From NCBI GenBank assembly GCA_003550305.1, contig QKYT01000270.1, positions 85,492 to 119,377 of the forward strand: a DNA stretch of 33,886 nucleotides, in the 5' to 3' direction. The notes beneath the pieces are model-generated. The model was not told the DNA's origin. It was given only the letters and a program-made list of their open reading frames with translations, and did no database searches. The translations under genes and the position numbers were made by a program. This DNA is from Glomus cerebriforme (Eukaryota; Glomeromycota; Glomeromycetes; Glomerales; Glomeraceae). Below are positions 1 through 10,736 of the stretch, piece by piece (position 1 is the first letter of the stretch; each line of letters begins with the position of its first letter).

Positions 1-64
1 AATACCAAAATCCAAATGTAAAATTAAGCAAATACATTATAACATTCATAAATTATGTAAATAC

Positions 65-497
65 CTGACAAATCATCATCAGTTTCATTTATTAAATCAA
101 TGATTTTATTTGTTTTTAAAGTAGAGTTATCTTTTAATTGCTGCAATTTTGGACTTTTCTTGTTTTTTCTTTGCTGAATATATTCTTGTTTTTCAGCTAA
201 TTCTTCGTTAATTGTAGAATTTTCCAATGGCTGTATTGCTAGTACTTTTTGTTGAGTGTATTTTTGTTTTTTTGACAGTTTAGCTGGTTCTTTTGTAGTA
301 GAATCTTTTACTTGTTGTGTTTCTGATACTTTTCGCTGAGTATATTTTCGTTTCTGTTTTATTGTTGTAGTAGTATCACTTGCTTCTTTTTCTTGAACAT
401 TATTATTATAAGTCTTTACTTCATTATTATTATGAGTTTTATCTTCATCATTATTACAAATTTTTACTTCTTTATTTTTACGTGTTCTTGGTGGCAT
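65..497 (-). CDS. Lys/Gln/Asn-rich repetitive protein, first exon (partial)
   Basis: The ATG at 497 opens a frame of about 144 codons that ends at a good donor (CAG|GTATTTAC, intron from 64 downward), so the rest of the gene lies off the left edge; reading through the donor gives only a few more residues before a stop. The N-terminus is basic (PPRTRKNK), followed by an Asn-rich tract, then three degenerate repeats of about 26-30 residues, each opening with a K-[RQ]-[KE]-Y-[TI]-Q motif and containing an L-x-[DE]-[NS]-T-like element. It ends in an acidic stretch (ETDDDLS). No known domain is visible and I cannot name a function. It is divergently oriented to the transposon starting at 648 and could be an accessory gene of that element or an unrelated low-complexity protein. 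Confidence 0.5.
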
Positions 498-872
498 ATT
501 AATTTAATTTTATTTATTTTTTTTTTGAAATGTTTTTGTAAATAAAAATTTGCTTAATAAGTACAGTATTTATACAATTTTTAAAAACAAAAGTTAATAA
601 TACTACAAAAGTTTATATTAAATCATAACCAATGAGATTTAAAAATGTGGCTTTTTTAAACTTTTAACCATTTAAATGCAAAACTATTTATATAGTAGGT
701 TATAGTATAATTATTAATAAACTTATATTGTTCAAGATAACTAGTTTAACTATATTTAGCTTTAAAGAGAATTTAATTANTTATACAGATTGAAAATATT
801 TTTTCTTAAAAAAAAAATAAATAAATATTTTTATCTTAATATCAAAATCATACTTTTTTCAAGTTGTATAAA

Positions 873-1034
873 ATGATTCGAAACAGAAGTATTTCTTTAC
901 ATAAAAAACCATTTGAATTGCGTCAAAAGTTTACCACAAATACTTTATTATCAAGAAGTATAATACATACAGGTTTTTATAGAAATAATAATGCAATATA
1001 TCAGTTGCATTTTTCAAAAACATTGCTAAAATAA
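873..1034 (+). CDS. Small basic ORF (53 aa) at the transposon 5' end, copy 1
   Basis: ATG at 873, TAA at 1032-1034. The product is basic and Ser/Asn-containing (it starts MIRNRSISLHKKPFELRQ), with no recognisable domain. It is identical in sequence in the right copy. An acceptor-like TTTAAATAG at about 1061 follows, so this may be a leading exon or a short upstream ORF of the transposon gene rather than a separate gene. The absence of N or substitutions here, compared with the downstream exons, is notable but may just reflect a recent duplication. Confidence 0.35.
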   Translation: MIRNRSISLHKKPFELRQKFTTNTLLSRSIIHTGFYRNNNAIYQLHFSKTLLK

Positions 1035-1118
1035 TTTTTATTTTTATTTTTACTTTAAATAGGATTCAAGATTAATAATAATATATNTTCTAAGTTAAGT
1101 GAAGNTAATNAAGNTAAT

Positions 1119-1732
1119 ATGAGCGAAGAACATAATGAAGTTGATGACCATAATTTAAATAATGAAGGTAATGAAAGTGATGATCATAATTTGAGCCAAG
1201 AAGATGATGATGACTATAATTTAAGTGATGGTAATGAAAGTAATAATCATAACTTGAATGAAGAGAATATTAATTTAAATGATGATAATTATGAAGATTA
1301 TAGTAATAGTAGTTCTATAAGCTCATGTAATAATAATGGAACTAATTTGCATGAAGATTTTGAAGGCAAGTAAAATATATGAGAAATACTTTTATCAAAA
1401 TAATAATAAATAATAATATTTTTGAATAGATGACCATATATCAGAAGATAATGTTATCAATGAAACAATAGTTGATGAAGCATTAATGATGGATGACTTA
1501 TTACCAAATAATTGTGAATTTGAGCCATATTTTAAAAGTATTACTGCTGCATTATTATTTTGTTGGATCTAAAAACATAGTATTTCTACACGTGCATATG
1601 ATGAATTAGTTGATATACTAAAACATCCACAATTTCATGTCAGTAATATTGTTTCAAATATTTGATGATTCAGGAAATGGAGATAACGCTTACCATTAAT
1701 ACCTATCTGATCACATCCCATTAAAATAAATA
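1119..1732 (+). pseudogene. Truncated 5' end of the transposase gene (left duplicate)
   Basis: Exon 1 (1119 to about 1370) encodes an acidic Asn/Asp protein built of D-D-[HY]-N-L-S repeats; a donor GTAAAATATATG and acceptor TTGAATAG|ATGACC give a second exon starting near 1431. That second exon has in-frame TAA after LLFCWI and further TGA, TGA, TAA and TGA codons before 1711, where the right copy reads CAA at the first site and N at others. The copy stops at the duplication junction, so it cannot encode the catalytic core. Confidence 0.75.
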
Positions 1733-1803
1733 CTAAAAAAACTCCATCAACAACTTCAAATAATAAACCTGCCTATTATTTATCAATATCAGATATAATC
1801 TGN

Positions 1804-3056
1804 TGGCTTTTTTAAACTTTTAACCATTTAAATGCAAAACTATTTATATAGTAGGTTATAGTATAATTATTAATAAACTTATATTGTTCAAGATAACTAG
1901 TTTAACTATATTTAGCTTTAAAGAGAATTTAATTACTTATACAGATTGAAAATATTTTTTCTTAAAAAAAAAAATAAATAAATATTTTTATCTTAATATC
2001 AAAATCATACTTTTTTCAAGTTGTATAAAATGATTCGAAACAGAAGTATTTCTTTACATAAAAAACCATTTGAATTGCGTCAAAAGTTTACCACAAATAC
2101 TTTATTATCAAGAAGTATAATACATACAGGTTTTTATAGAAATAATAATGCAATATATCAGTTGCATTTTTCAAAAACATTGCTAAAATAATTTTTATTT
2201 TTATTTTTACTTTAAATAGGATTCAAGATTAATAATAATATATNTTCTAAGTTAAGTGAAGNTAATNAAGNTAATATGAGCGAAGAACATAATGAAGTTG
2301 ATGACCATAATTTAAATAATGAAGGTAATGAAAGTGATGATCATAATTTGAGCCAAGAAGATGATGATGACTATAATTTAAGTAATAGTAACGAAAGTGA
2401 TGATTATAATTTAAGTGAAAATAATGAAGCTGATGATCGTAATTTGAGCCAAGAAGATGATGATGACTATAATTTAAGTGATAGTAATGAAAGTAATAAT
2501 CATAACTTGAATGAAGAGAATATTAATTTAAATGATGATAATTATGAAGATTATAGTGATAGTAGTTCTATAAGCTCATGTAATAATAATGGAACTAATT
2601 TGCATGAAGATTTTGAAAGCAAGTAAAATATATGAGAAATACTTTTATCAAAATAATAATAAATAATAATATTTTTGAATAGATGACCATATATCAGAAG
2701 ATAATGTTATCAATGAAACAATAGTTGATGAAGCATTAATGATGGATGACTTATTACCAAATAATTNTGAATTTGAGCCATATTTTAAAAGTATTACTGC
2801 TGCATTATTATTTTGTTGGATCCAAAAACATAGTATTTCTACACGTGCATATGATGAATTAGTTGATATACTAAAACATCCANAATTTCNTGTNAGTNAT
2901 ATTGTTTCAAATATTNGANGATTCAGGAAATGGAGANAANGCTTACCATTAATACCTATCTGATCACATCCCATTAAAATAAATACTAAAAAAACTCCAT
3001 CAACAACTTCAAATAATAAACCTGCCTATTATTTATCAATATCAGATATAATCTGN
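1804..3056 (+). repeat. Tandem duplication, right copy (1253 bp)
   Basis: Near-identical to 648-1803. The length difference (97 bp) is fully explained by the extra A plus the 96-bp (32-codon) expansion of the acidic repeat. This copy is continuous with the rest of the transposase gene to the right, so it is the 5' part of the main element. Several N bases sit at homologous places in both copies, which means a mis-assembly or collapsed consensus cannot be excluded. Confidence 0.9.
2030..2191 (+). CDS. Small basic ORF (53 aa), copy 2
   Basis: Same 53-codon frame as at 873-1034, unchanged, in the right duplicate. It lies about 85 bp upstream of the ATG of the acidic-repeat exon. Function unknown; a leader exon or uORF of the transposon transcript is the simplest reading. 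Confidence 0.35.
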   Translation: MIRNRSISLHKKPFELRQKFTTNTLLSRSIIHTGFYRNNNAIYQLHFSKTLLK

Positions 3057-5723
3057 TATACTCTTAATAATAAATNATTGTTTGATAAGATGTACTTTGG
3101 GCCAGCTATTNAAATCAAAGAANATTCAGAATTTTGGCATGGTGAGCTTTGGGGTGAATCTNCTCAGTTTGGCAATAATNCAATTATAATAAACCAAGGT
3201 AATATAAACATTTTTTCTATGGATTAATTTATACAAGAATTAAACTTATATGAAATAAGTAGTGCTTAAATTTTACTAAAATTATTTGTTTTATTTATAG
3301 TTAGCTATCAAATTGGAGAGTATTTATGTTATAAANANAATAATACAAGAAAATTAGGTCNTATTTTAGCTATTTTACATGGAGACAATGGTTACAAGTT
3401 AAAAATANAATNTATATTAACTTATAATNATCTTNNAACACAATTTAAAAGTAACTTCNNATTGCAAAGATATCAACAAGGGGCATTTTNGTTGCTTGNT
3501 CGTAATGAATATGATGCAATTATATTAATAGAACCTCAAGTTATTATTCAACATGTTAATATTTCACAAGAATCAGGTGCTGATNGATATATTAATGAAA
3601 TATTATATAAATGTAACAATCATTGGAAGATGAGATCAATATTACTGGAATATAAGCATCCATCTGAGTATACTAGAATAGTGCATAATTATGAAGATAC
3701 TTTACCTACGTACAAATTATTTATTGATTTGTACTATGATGATTTTGGTACATTTAGAAATGTATATCATTCCCTTGGAGGAGTATATATACAGTTTGGT
3801 AATATGCCATTGTTAATGCGTCAACACCTAAGAAATCATTTTGTTCTTNGGTTTNTTCCCTTTGGTGGTAGTTTTGATGATTTTATTTTACCATTTATCA
3901 ATGAGATGAAACAATTAGAACAAGNAAAAATTTTTGAAATAAATGGACAACGTTCATTGATTATAGCAAGTATTGGACAAATCACAGCAGATTTCTCACA
4001 GGGTAATGACTTAGCAGGTGTTAAACGTCATGGTGCAATAAAAGGCTGTCGTTCTTACCAAGCAACTAGAGATATTTTTACTAATTCAAATTTAGATATA
4101 GCTGCAATATCACGCTATCATCATATTACAGAAACTCAATTTGAANAAATAAATTTAGCAATAGATCAAAAAGATACTGCTACAAATTATGGACTCCATA
4201 TAAAAAAGCCAATACTAGATCTTTTAATAAGAGAACGACATTTGCAGACACCACAGGATGTTTATCACTTAACTGCTNGAAAAATTCAAAGATTACTAAA
4301 TATAACCATAAATCTTCTTTCNCAAGAAGGTGTAAATGATTTTTTGGAATCATGAAAATATTTTGAATATCCTAAAAAATGGCATAAGTTACCAAATCCA
4401 GTAAAGCATTATAATAGTTTTATGATGTCTGACTGTTTAAGGTTAACTATGATAATGCTATTTATTTTAAATCGATTTTTGCAACCATCATTTATTAAAA
4501 GTTCAAATCTTATTACAATTCAACAAAGATGCAACATTAATCGGGCTAGTATANCCATTAAGATTATTATTAATTGTTGGAAGATAGTAGCAGAAACAAT
4601 GACTTTAGTTTTCAAAAAATCTTTTAATGAAAATGATTATGTAGCATTACAACAAAGCTTAAAAAGAGAGATGATGATACTTTCACAGGTAATTAATAAT
4701 CTATAATATATATAACAAAACTAAATATTTATTTTACTATTTTATTTGTAGANATTTGAAGAGTTTAATAATTTACCAAACTTACATGCAAATTTTCATC
4801 TAGTCAAAAATGCAAAAACTTTTGCAACATTAATTAATTCTGCTATAGGTATTAAAGAAATGNTACATAAAATTTTTAAAGGAATGGTACCAAAAATGAA
4901 TCGAAAAAACATTGAATTAGATTTAATGAAANGATATACAACTCTCTTTGCATTACGACATTTAATTGATGGAAGTATTGATCTAAGAATATCTAGGTCT
5001 TGTGAAGGATTCACAAATTTATCAGCTAATTTTGCATGAATAGCAGGAGACTGGTTTATTATTAAAGAACAACCAGATTACAATGATATTGAAANAAAAG
5101 GTTTGTTATTTAATTGTGTTTTATAGATTTCTTGTATACTTATTTTACTCTATTATATAATATATACAAATTCTGAAAATATTACAAGATTGTCTCTTAA
5201 ACAACGTATATCAATACAAAAACTAGGGAATATTTCTGTAGATCTATATNGTGCTATATTCTGATCTGAATTAATGTTATCATATTCAGACATGNGATAT
5301 AATGCAGCTTTGGTGTATGATAGAATCTTCATTTATGAACTTGCGACATATTTCTATGAANATGAACATGGTACTCTCACTAAGAATTATTTACACATTG
5401 GAGATATTATTATGATGCAAATACAAGATTATAATGAAANTTANGCNATTGTTGAAGCAATTTTTAGTCATAAAGGTAACAATAACAAATCATATGCATT
5501 TATTATTGTGAAATGGTTTGAAGAGACTAATAAGATTAAACTTGGCTGTCCAATATATAGAATACAAACAGATAATAGGTGGCGACATGTTTTTTCATTA
5601 TCTACAATAGATTTAGTTAATAATGCACATTTTATTCATGATTGTGATAATAATTGTACAACATTTCATAATTTACTAAATACTAATTATATAAGGAATA
5701 TGTATTATTTCACGGCTATTTAA
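2276..5723 (+). pseudogene. Tnp2-like (CACTA/Plavaka-type) transposase, degraded
   Basis: Exons I infer: 2276-~2619 (116-codon acidic tract of D-D-[HY]-N-L-S repeats), ~2683-3199, 3301-~4689, 4753-~5101 and ~5157-5723, with donor/acceptor pairs such as CAAG|GTAATA...TTTATAG at 3200-3300. The core from about 3690 reads like the Tnp2 superfamily: a first acidic motif (IDLYYDDFGTF), then SLGGVY, RQHLRNHF, PFGGSFDDFI, a second acidic motif (ITADFSQGNDLAG) and a KRHGAIKGC motif where the family has a C-x-x-C pair, here CRSY, so the second Cys is lost. The C-terminus (5274-5723) resembles the BAH-like tail seen in these fungal elements and ends YIRNMYYFTAI. Breaks: TGA near 4353 and near 5262, a TGA near 5038, and N bases that hide further codons. 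Family assignment is from memory; CACTA versus Plavaka cannot be settled here. No terminal inverted repeats were found. Confidence 0.7.
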
Positions 5724-6122
5724 AAGTAACATAAATAAATTAAAGATGTTNTTTTAGTATTTAGACGATTTTATATTGAAGTTTTGGCGATTCCAATGTA
5801 ATNTCTTTAAGATTCCTACAATNCATTACAATATGGCTAAATATTTGCAGTATTTTTACCGCTACTTAATGTTAACTGTCTCACGACATACTATTATAGG
5901 AATATTGGCTGTTACTAGATTAATATTGTATCAACATCATATCAGCATCAGATTAATATCGCAATAAATTTTATTATTTCTGCAAAGTATATGGTGATCA
6001 AATATGCGTCAGTGCGTGGCAAGAGTTATTGCAATTTACTTCGAGACATATGGTAATCATTGCAATACTGATGAAGCAATAATAGACCTAAATGATATAT
6101 CTTACATATCTTTACATGTTTA

Positions 6123-6305
6123 TTTAGTGATTTAATTAGAGAAGGATGCAATCTTTTAACCCATCATCTCGCTTTTAATATTATTTACCATATCGGATTA
6201 ACTAATTTATTAGTTGAAGAAAATGTATTAAAATTGTTAGAAAATGAAAAGAAATACTATTATGAATACTTTGGTCGAAAGAATATAATTAAAATAATAC
6301 AATAA
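6123..6305 (+). pseudogene. Degenerate 3' exon remnant, unknown
   Basis: After a TTTATTTAG acceptor-like site a 60-codon open frame runs to TAA at 6303-6305; it has an amphipathic, coding-like character (LLVEENVLKLLENEKKYYY) but no ATG and no recognised domain. The 400 bp before it (5724-6122) holds short broken frames and the last scattered N bases (5751, 5803, 5823), so it may be the end of the transposon or a second relic. No 3' terminal inverted repeat of the element could be identified. Confidence 0.35.
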
Positions 6306-6450
6306 AATTAAAGATTATTTCAAACAATACAATAAAAAAAAAATTATTTTTAATAAATATATTCTCTTAATGTACAAAAATAAACAATATGCAAATCACA
6401 TAATTGAAGGTCAGGAGAACAGTTTGCTTATTTTTCGCAATTATCTGGTA

Positions 6451-7814
6451 TTACGTGTCAAATTTTCGTATTGATCTTATAAAAAACCCTTGCGTATAGT
6501 TCTTAATAAAATTTTCAAAAGTTACCTTACCCCTATATACTGTATATATTTCAGGATCCTGCTCTATTTTTCTATTAAGATTTTGGATTTCTTGCTCACA
6601 TTGGGAATAATCTCGCTCCAGTTGATTAATTCGTCTCTCATTCTGACAATTATTATTAACTTCTGTTTGCAATCCATTACGAAGATGATAGTTCTCCTTC
6701 TTTAGCTTAGCTTTATATTCTTTATATGTTTTTCTCTACCTTGGATGAGGTCTGCGAAATGTTATTTTTTTTTCATAATTATATAGAAAGATGGGAGAAC
6801 CAGTTATTTATATTGATTCTCAAAAAGTGCGTGATCTTAACCAGAATCTTACTTTGCAGAAGTACAAGGAAAAAAATATCCCAACTAATGAGAAGAATCT
6901 GACTTCATGGATGCTAACTTTTTTCTGCCTCCTACAGTTACATCTTCAGATCCTCATTTTCACATCACAATTTCTTATTCATACTAATCCACTCTCTATA
7001 TTCCCTTTCTATGTCTTGCATGAATTTTTCAAAAGTTCTTTTATTATAATCAAACAGGTGCTGGTGAAATACTTTAAGTTCATTCATGATCTGGCAGTTA
7101 TTTTCTTTCTCATGATCACAAATGATATTATCAGTTTGGGATCCATTATCTGTAACAAATATACATGGTATTTTTTTAAATAATATTGGACACTCTGGCC
7201 AACTTTGAGTTCGTCTCTAGCATATTAATCTTTTCTGATATTTAATAGCTTCATGTTTAAAATAACTCTACAATTGGATTAATTTTACTGGCCTCTTTTT
7301 CAGATAATAGATTATGTTTCTGTGATGTGAGATGAATCCATGCCTCATTTATTAGGGAAGCTGATAACTTAGCTAGTAACTTAGAATATGCCTGATTAAA
7401 TATTATTATATATTTATATATAGCACAAAAAATTGAAATTTCATAAAATTTTTAAAATAAACCACTTTATTGTATCAGATCAGTATTATAGCATTACCCA
7501 AGAAAGTTTGCTTTTAGCAAACAATATTTACATGCCAATATCATGAATTGCATCACATCAGATAGGAAAGTAACTAAATTATGTATTTTTGGTCGGACCC
7601 CTGGCTAAAATTTGCCAAAAAAAATATGGTCACGTATTTTGCAGTACATTAAATTTTTTATTAATTCATTCTGTGTTTGCTTATCTTCTGATTTCACAAT
7701 TCTGGCCTTAAGCTTAATATTCTTGGCCCTAATTTTATCATTCTCAGTCTCAAGTTTGGCAATATATTATTTCAATAAATTGGCCAATTTGGAATTATCT
7801 ATTTCAGATTGCAT
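6451..7814 (-). pseudogene. Coiled-coil protein, broken multi-exon pseudogene
   Basis: Minus-strand pieces in order: 7814-~7610, opening with ATG and reading MQSEIDNSKLANLLK then a TAA and a charged heptad-like stretch (AKLETENDKIRAKNIKLKAR); after an acceptor-like ATCAG a piece from 7394 reading AYSKLLAKLSASLINEAW, frameshifted near 7285 into a frame containing WPECPILFKKIPCIFVTDNG and then FEKFMQDIEREYREW; this ends in a run with TGA, TAA and TAG at 6967-6914 where CGA/CAA/CAG would restore a coiled coil. A final piece (6733-6451) contains NQLERDYSQCEQEIQNLNRK and ends FIRSIRKFDT. The parts resemble coiled-coil families expanded in Rhizophagus (recalled, function unknown). At least four stops and one frameshift make it a pseudogene. 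Confidence 0.6.
6791..6913 (+). pseudogene. Inverted internal piece of the coiled-coil pseudogene
   Basis: Between two minus-strand coding remnants, the plus strand has a 41-codon hydrophilic stretch (starting MGEPVIYIDSQKVRDLNQ and going on with LTLQKYKEKNIP). The minus strand of the same DNA gives only aromatic, unlikely protein. The simplest reading is that this part of the pseudogene has been flipped in place. Downstream of 6913 the plus frame becomes hydrophobic and is the shadow of the minus-strand gene. Confidence 0.4.
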
Positions 7815-8184
7815 GCTTACATAATATAGTAATATTTATGCTTTCTAGTATTCTGAATAAAATAAAATGGTTATCAGTTATACTTAGATGGCAGTAACAA
7901 AAATAAGTAAATATAAACTACCTTTTCATATATGCTCGAAACTAAATCTTATTAGATTCGATCTAACCAAAAAAATTCATTCGCCTCATTCAGAACTTTC
8001 ATCTCTTAAACACTTCAAACTGCGATATATAATTTTATTTACAGAAGTACTGCGCATTTAGGTATTTTGTGCGATAGTCTAGCCATAATGACTAATGATT
8101 TGCCAAATCACGTGATTTGCACAATCAATAAATAGAAATTTTTTGATTATTCACACCATTAGAATTTTTTTACTTCAGTTTAGA
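7815..8184 (+). promoter_or_regulatory. Upstream region of the ATPase gene
   Basis: About 370 bp between the coiled-coil relic and the ATPase start. It contains a palindromic AATCACGTGATT at about 8107-8118 (E-box/CACGTG core), roughly 70 bp before the chosen ATG. No clear TATA box. It is the likely promoter and 5' UTR of the gene at 8185; regulation is inference only. Confidence 0.3.
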
Positions 8185-9792
8185 ATGGCCTATTATTTTC
8201 ATAGGAGTGTTTTACCATCTCACCTCATTACTCATCAAGTAAGAAATTCAATATTTCAATTGTCACTTTTAAGATTTTACACAAACTCTACATTTCCTTC
8301 CTCTTTGCCTAACATCCCTTCCAAAGAGTTTACTACAGCCTTTGTTCTGGATAGATACCTGAACAAAGTCGAAAAAGCTTTAAAAAAATTCATATTTGTG
8401 AGCTTGATAAGTTCTACGATTTTTATATCGAGTGATCTTTTTCTTGCTTGGTGTTGGAACAATTATAACAAACGTAAATTCAACAAAACTGTGGAAAAAG
8501 GTACTTGGCCTGATGTGGTGAGAATTACAGAAAATGAGTTAGTTCCTCGACCTTTGATCACAAAGCATCTCAAAAAAATTCTTGTGCCTCATAAAAACCA
8601 ATCGACTTATTATGTAGTCTGTGGTGAACACGGAACTGGAAAAACCACTTTAATGAGAATTGCATCAAGAGAAGTAGGAGGAGATAAGAAAGGAGGCATA
8701 CAGGGTGGACGCGGAGTAATTTATGTTGATATTCCTCCTGAAGTTTCTGATGTAGAAAATTTTGGTAAACAATTTGGAAAAGCCCTTAATTTTACGTTTG
8801 AGAAAAGGATTTCACTTACAGGACAACTGATGAAGAAAATATTTGGTTTTACCAATCGTGAGTTAATCATTACTATCATTGTTCTTAAAATAAAACTTTG
8901 ACCTAATTTTTCTTTATAGATAAGGATTCCAACAAGGATCCCAAGTGGATAAGAGCCTTAGAAGCCTTCAAGAGTGCTTCTGCTATGTATAAAAAAAAGA
9001 ATCCATGCCATCAACCTCCTGTCATTGTTTATGACAATATTAGTCAATTAATTCATATAGATCCAAAAATTCTTGATTTTCTCCAGGATGATGCAAAGGA
9101 TAATGCAGATTATCGAAATTACATTACTGTATTTGTCTGCAGTGAAGGTTCAGTTTCTAGAAGAATGGAATGTAAGTATGACATGATTTTTTTGTGTTCT
9201 TAAAAAAATAGTATTACTTATATGTGATTCTTATATCAGCCCGTAGTTCCTGGTCACGTGCAGACAAACCAGTGATTGAAATCAGTGACCTTAACAAGGA
9301 AGAATCAATGAAGTATCTATCGAAGCGTGGGATTAAAGAGGAAGAAGTAAAAAGATTATATGAATTGGTTGGTAGTCGTATTCTCAATCTAAAATATGTG
9401 GCAGATAAATCTCTAATTGGACAAACCTTTGAAGGTAGAAATTAGCTTTATATTTGCATCAAATGAATTTGCATTTTGCCTTTTATTAATTGCTTATCCC
9501 TTTTTCTGCAGTCATTAAACAACAAGTCTTTGGTATAGTCTATGATAATATTGAAAAAGCAGGAATGAATCCAGGTCAACCAAATCATGAGGCGGCTAAA
9601 ATTATCATAAAAGCTTTGAGAAATTCAAATAATATGCTTCATGTTAGTAAGCTTCGAGAAATGACAAAAGTGGAACCAAACAAGTTATTGGAGAGTAATG
9701 TATTTGCATATCACCCTGAAAATAAGACTGTCACTTTTCAATCTCGCTCAACAGAATGTTACATCTATGAAAATGAAAAATTTATCAATTAA
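8185..9792 (+). CDS. P-loop ATPase with probable mitochondrial presequence, 4 exons, 466 aa
   Basis: Exons 8185-8857, 8920-9171, 9240-9434 and 9512-9792 total 1401 nt and stay in frame; donors are GTGAGT, GTAAGT and GTAGAA, acceptors TATAG, ATCAG and TGCAG. I start at the ATG at 8185 (TAGAATGGCC); an in-frame TTG at 8143 is not a usual eukaryotic start. Residues 1-35 are basic, hydroxylated and free of acids with an R-F-Y-T-N-S end (RFYTNS about 30-35), typical of a cleaved mitochondrial presequence. A membrane segment spans about 69-89, then a soluble ATPase domain: Walker A GEHGTGKT (147-154), Walker B PPVIVYDN (257-264), a sensor-like VFVCSEG, and SRSSWSR. The C-terminal third is helical, with a winged-helix-like end. 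It resembles archaeal-type/STAND ATPases; the mitochondrial inner membrane as site of action is inference. Substrate unknown. Confidence 0.8.
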
Positions 9793-9925
9793 GGCTGAAA
9801 ATATAGAATTTATATAGAATTATTATATGTATATAATGAATAATCAGACTTATTTTATTTGCTAAATAAATAAATTTTAAAACTTTAATGTTTGATTTTT
9901 TTGCATATATTTTACTAAATTTCAG

Positions 9926-10000
9926 AAGTGAGCTAAAGAAGCAAGTGAAATGTATGATGCTATCAAAGAGGAAGAGAGTATGCAGATCTTAGGCCATTTA
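9926..10000 (+). pseudogene. Short coding remnant
   Basis: After an acceptor-like TTTCAG a frame reads K-stop-AKEASEMYDAIKEEESMQILG; the TGA fits a TGG-to-TGA change. It lies 134 bp past the ATPase stop and is in the same strand, so it could be a lost 3' exon of an ATPase paralogue or an unrelated relic. The following 240 bp up to 10243 shows nothing I can support. Confidence 0.3.
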
Positions 10001-10736
10001 ATGCAAATCCCAACATCAAGTTATTTCTTTTCTCTCTCACATTTACAAAAAATATTCTATAACTAATTTGTTTCTACTTCTATTGCTAATTATGTGATTC
10101 TTATCCCCATTTACTATACTAGATTTCTGAAATAAATTATTCCACCCATATTTACAGTTTTGTCTATCTATATCTCTCCAAAACACATAAAACATTATTT
10201 TTTGAAAGAGATTAAGAAATTTCAAAACATAGTCAAAAAGAGCTTAGGTTGAATCATTCTGATCATTCTTTTTATCTTTACTAGTATTAGGCGATGAAGA
10301 ATTATTTACTGGCTGAGATGGAATTTTGAAGGGATTATTTCTGGCACATATGGGTATATCTGTAGTATTATTAGGGGGCATGTCAGCTTAAAGTATATTG
10401 GAAAATTCTTTCATATCACCTAAGCCAGATTCACAGAGCTTAGCTACGATCTTAGGATGGTTAAAAATATATTGCCATTCTCTTTTTCCACTCCCCACTC
10501 ATCTCTGTTTACACTCAATAATATTTTTCTCTAATAATTTCTTACCAAAAATGTTGTTAGAAAATGGCTTTTCACTATTATTTCCACTATTTTTGGTATA
10601 ATAATATTTGACTTGACTACATTATCCTTAGCCCAAGATCCAAGATGGTCAATTATAAATCGAATGAAATTGGATAGTTGGTCTCGCATTATATCTTTTT
10701 TTATTTTAGTATTAGGAATTTCCTGTGACTCAAAAT

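Larger units (their letters stand above)
648..1803 (+). repeat. Tandem duplication, left copy (1156 bp)
   Basis: This block begins TGGCTTTTTTAAAC and ends ATATAATCTGN, and is followed directly by a second copy with the same start and end. By eye the two copies differ by one A in a homopolymer, by a 96-bp in-frame expansion present only in the right copy, by four clear substitutions (all transitions) and by positions that are N in one copy and a base in the other. It carries the 5' exons of the neighbouring transposon gene only, so it is a truncated copy. Confidence 0.9.

Noticed and set aside
600..612. CACTA-like end (TACTACAAAAG) near the left edge of the transposon
   Set aside because: No matching inverted copy was found near 5800-6450, so it cannot be called a terminal repeat.
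2648..2974. Minus-strand open frame opposite the transposase exon
   Set aside because: It is the shadow of the plus-strand exon, and its length depends on N codons.
7612..7824. Plus-strand hydrophobic frame
   Set aside because: The minus strand of the same DNA encodes a charged coiled coil starting with ATG; the plus frame has no proper start and is its shadow.
8143..8184. Upstream in-frame extension of the ATPase from a TTG
   Set aside because: The first codon is TTG, not ATG; in a eukaryotic nuclear gene the ATG at 8185 is the first plausible start.
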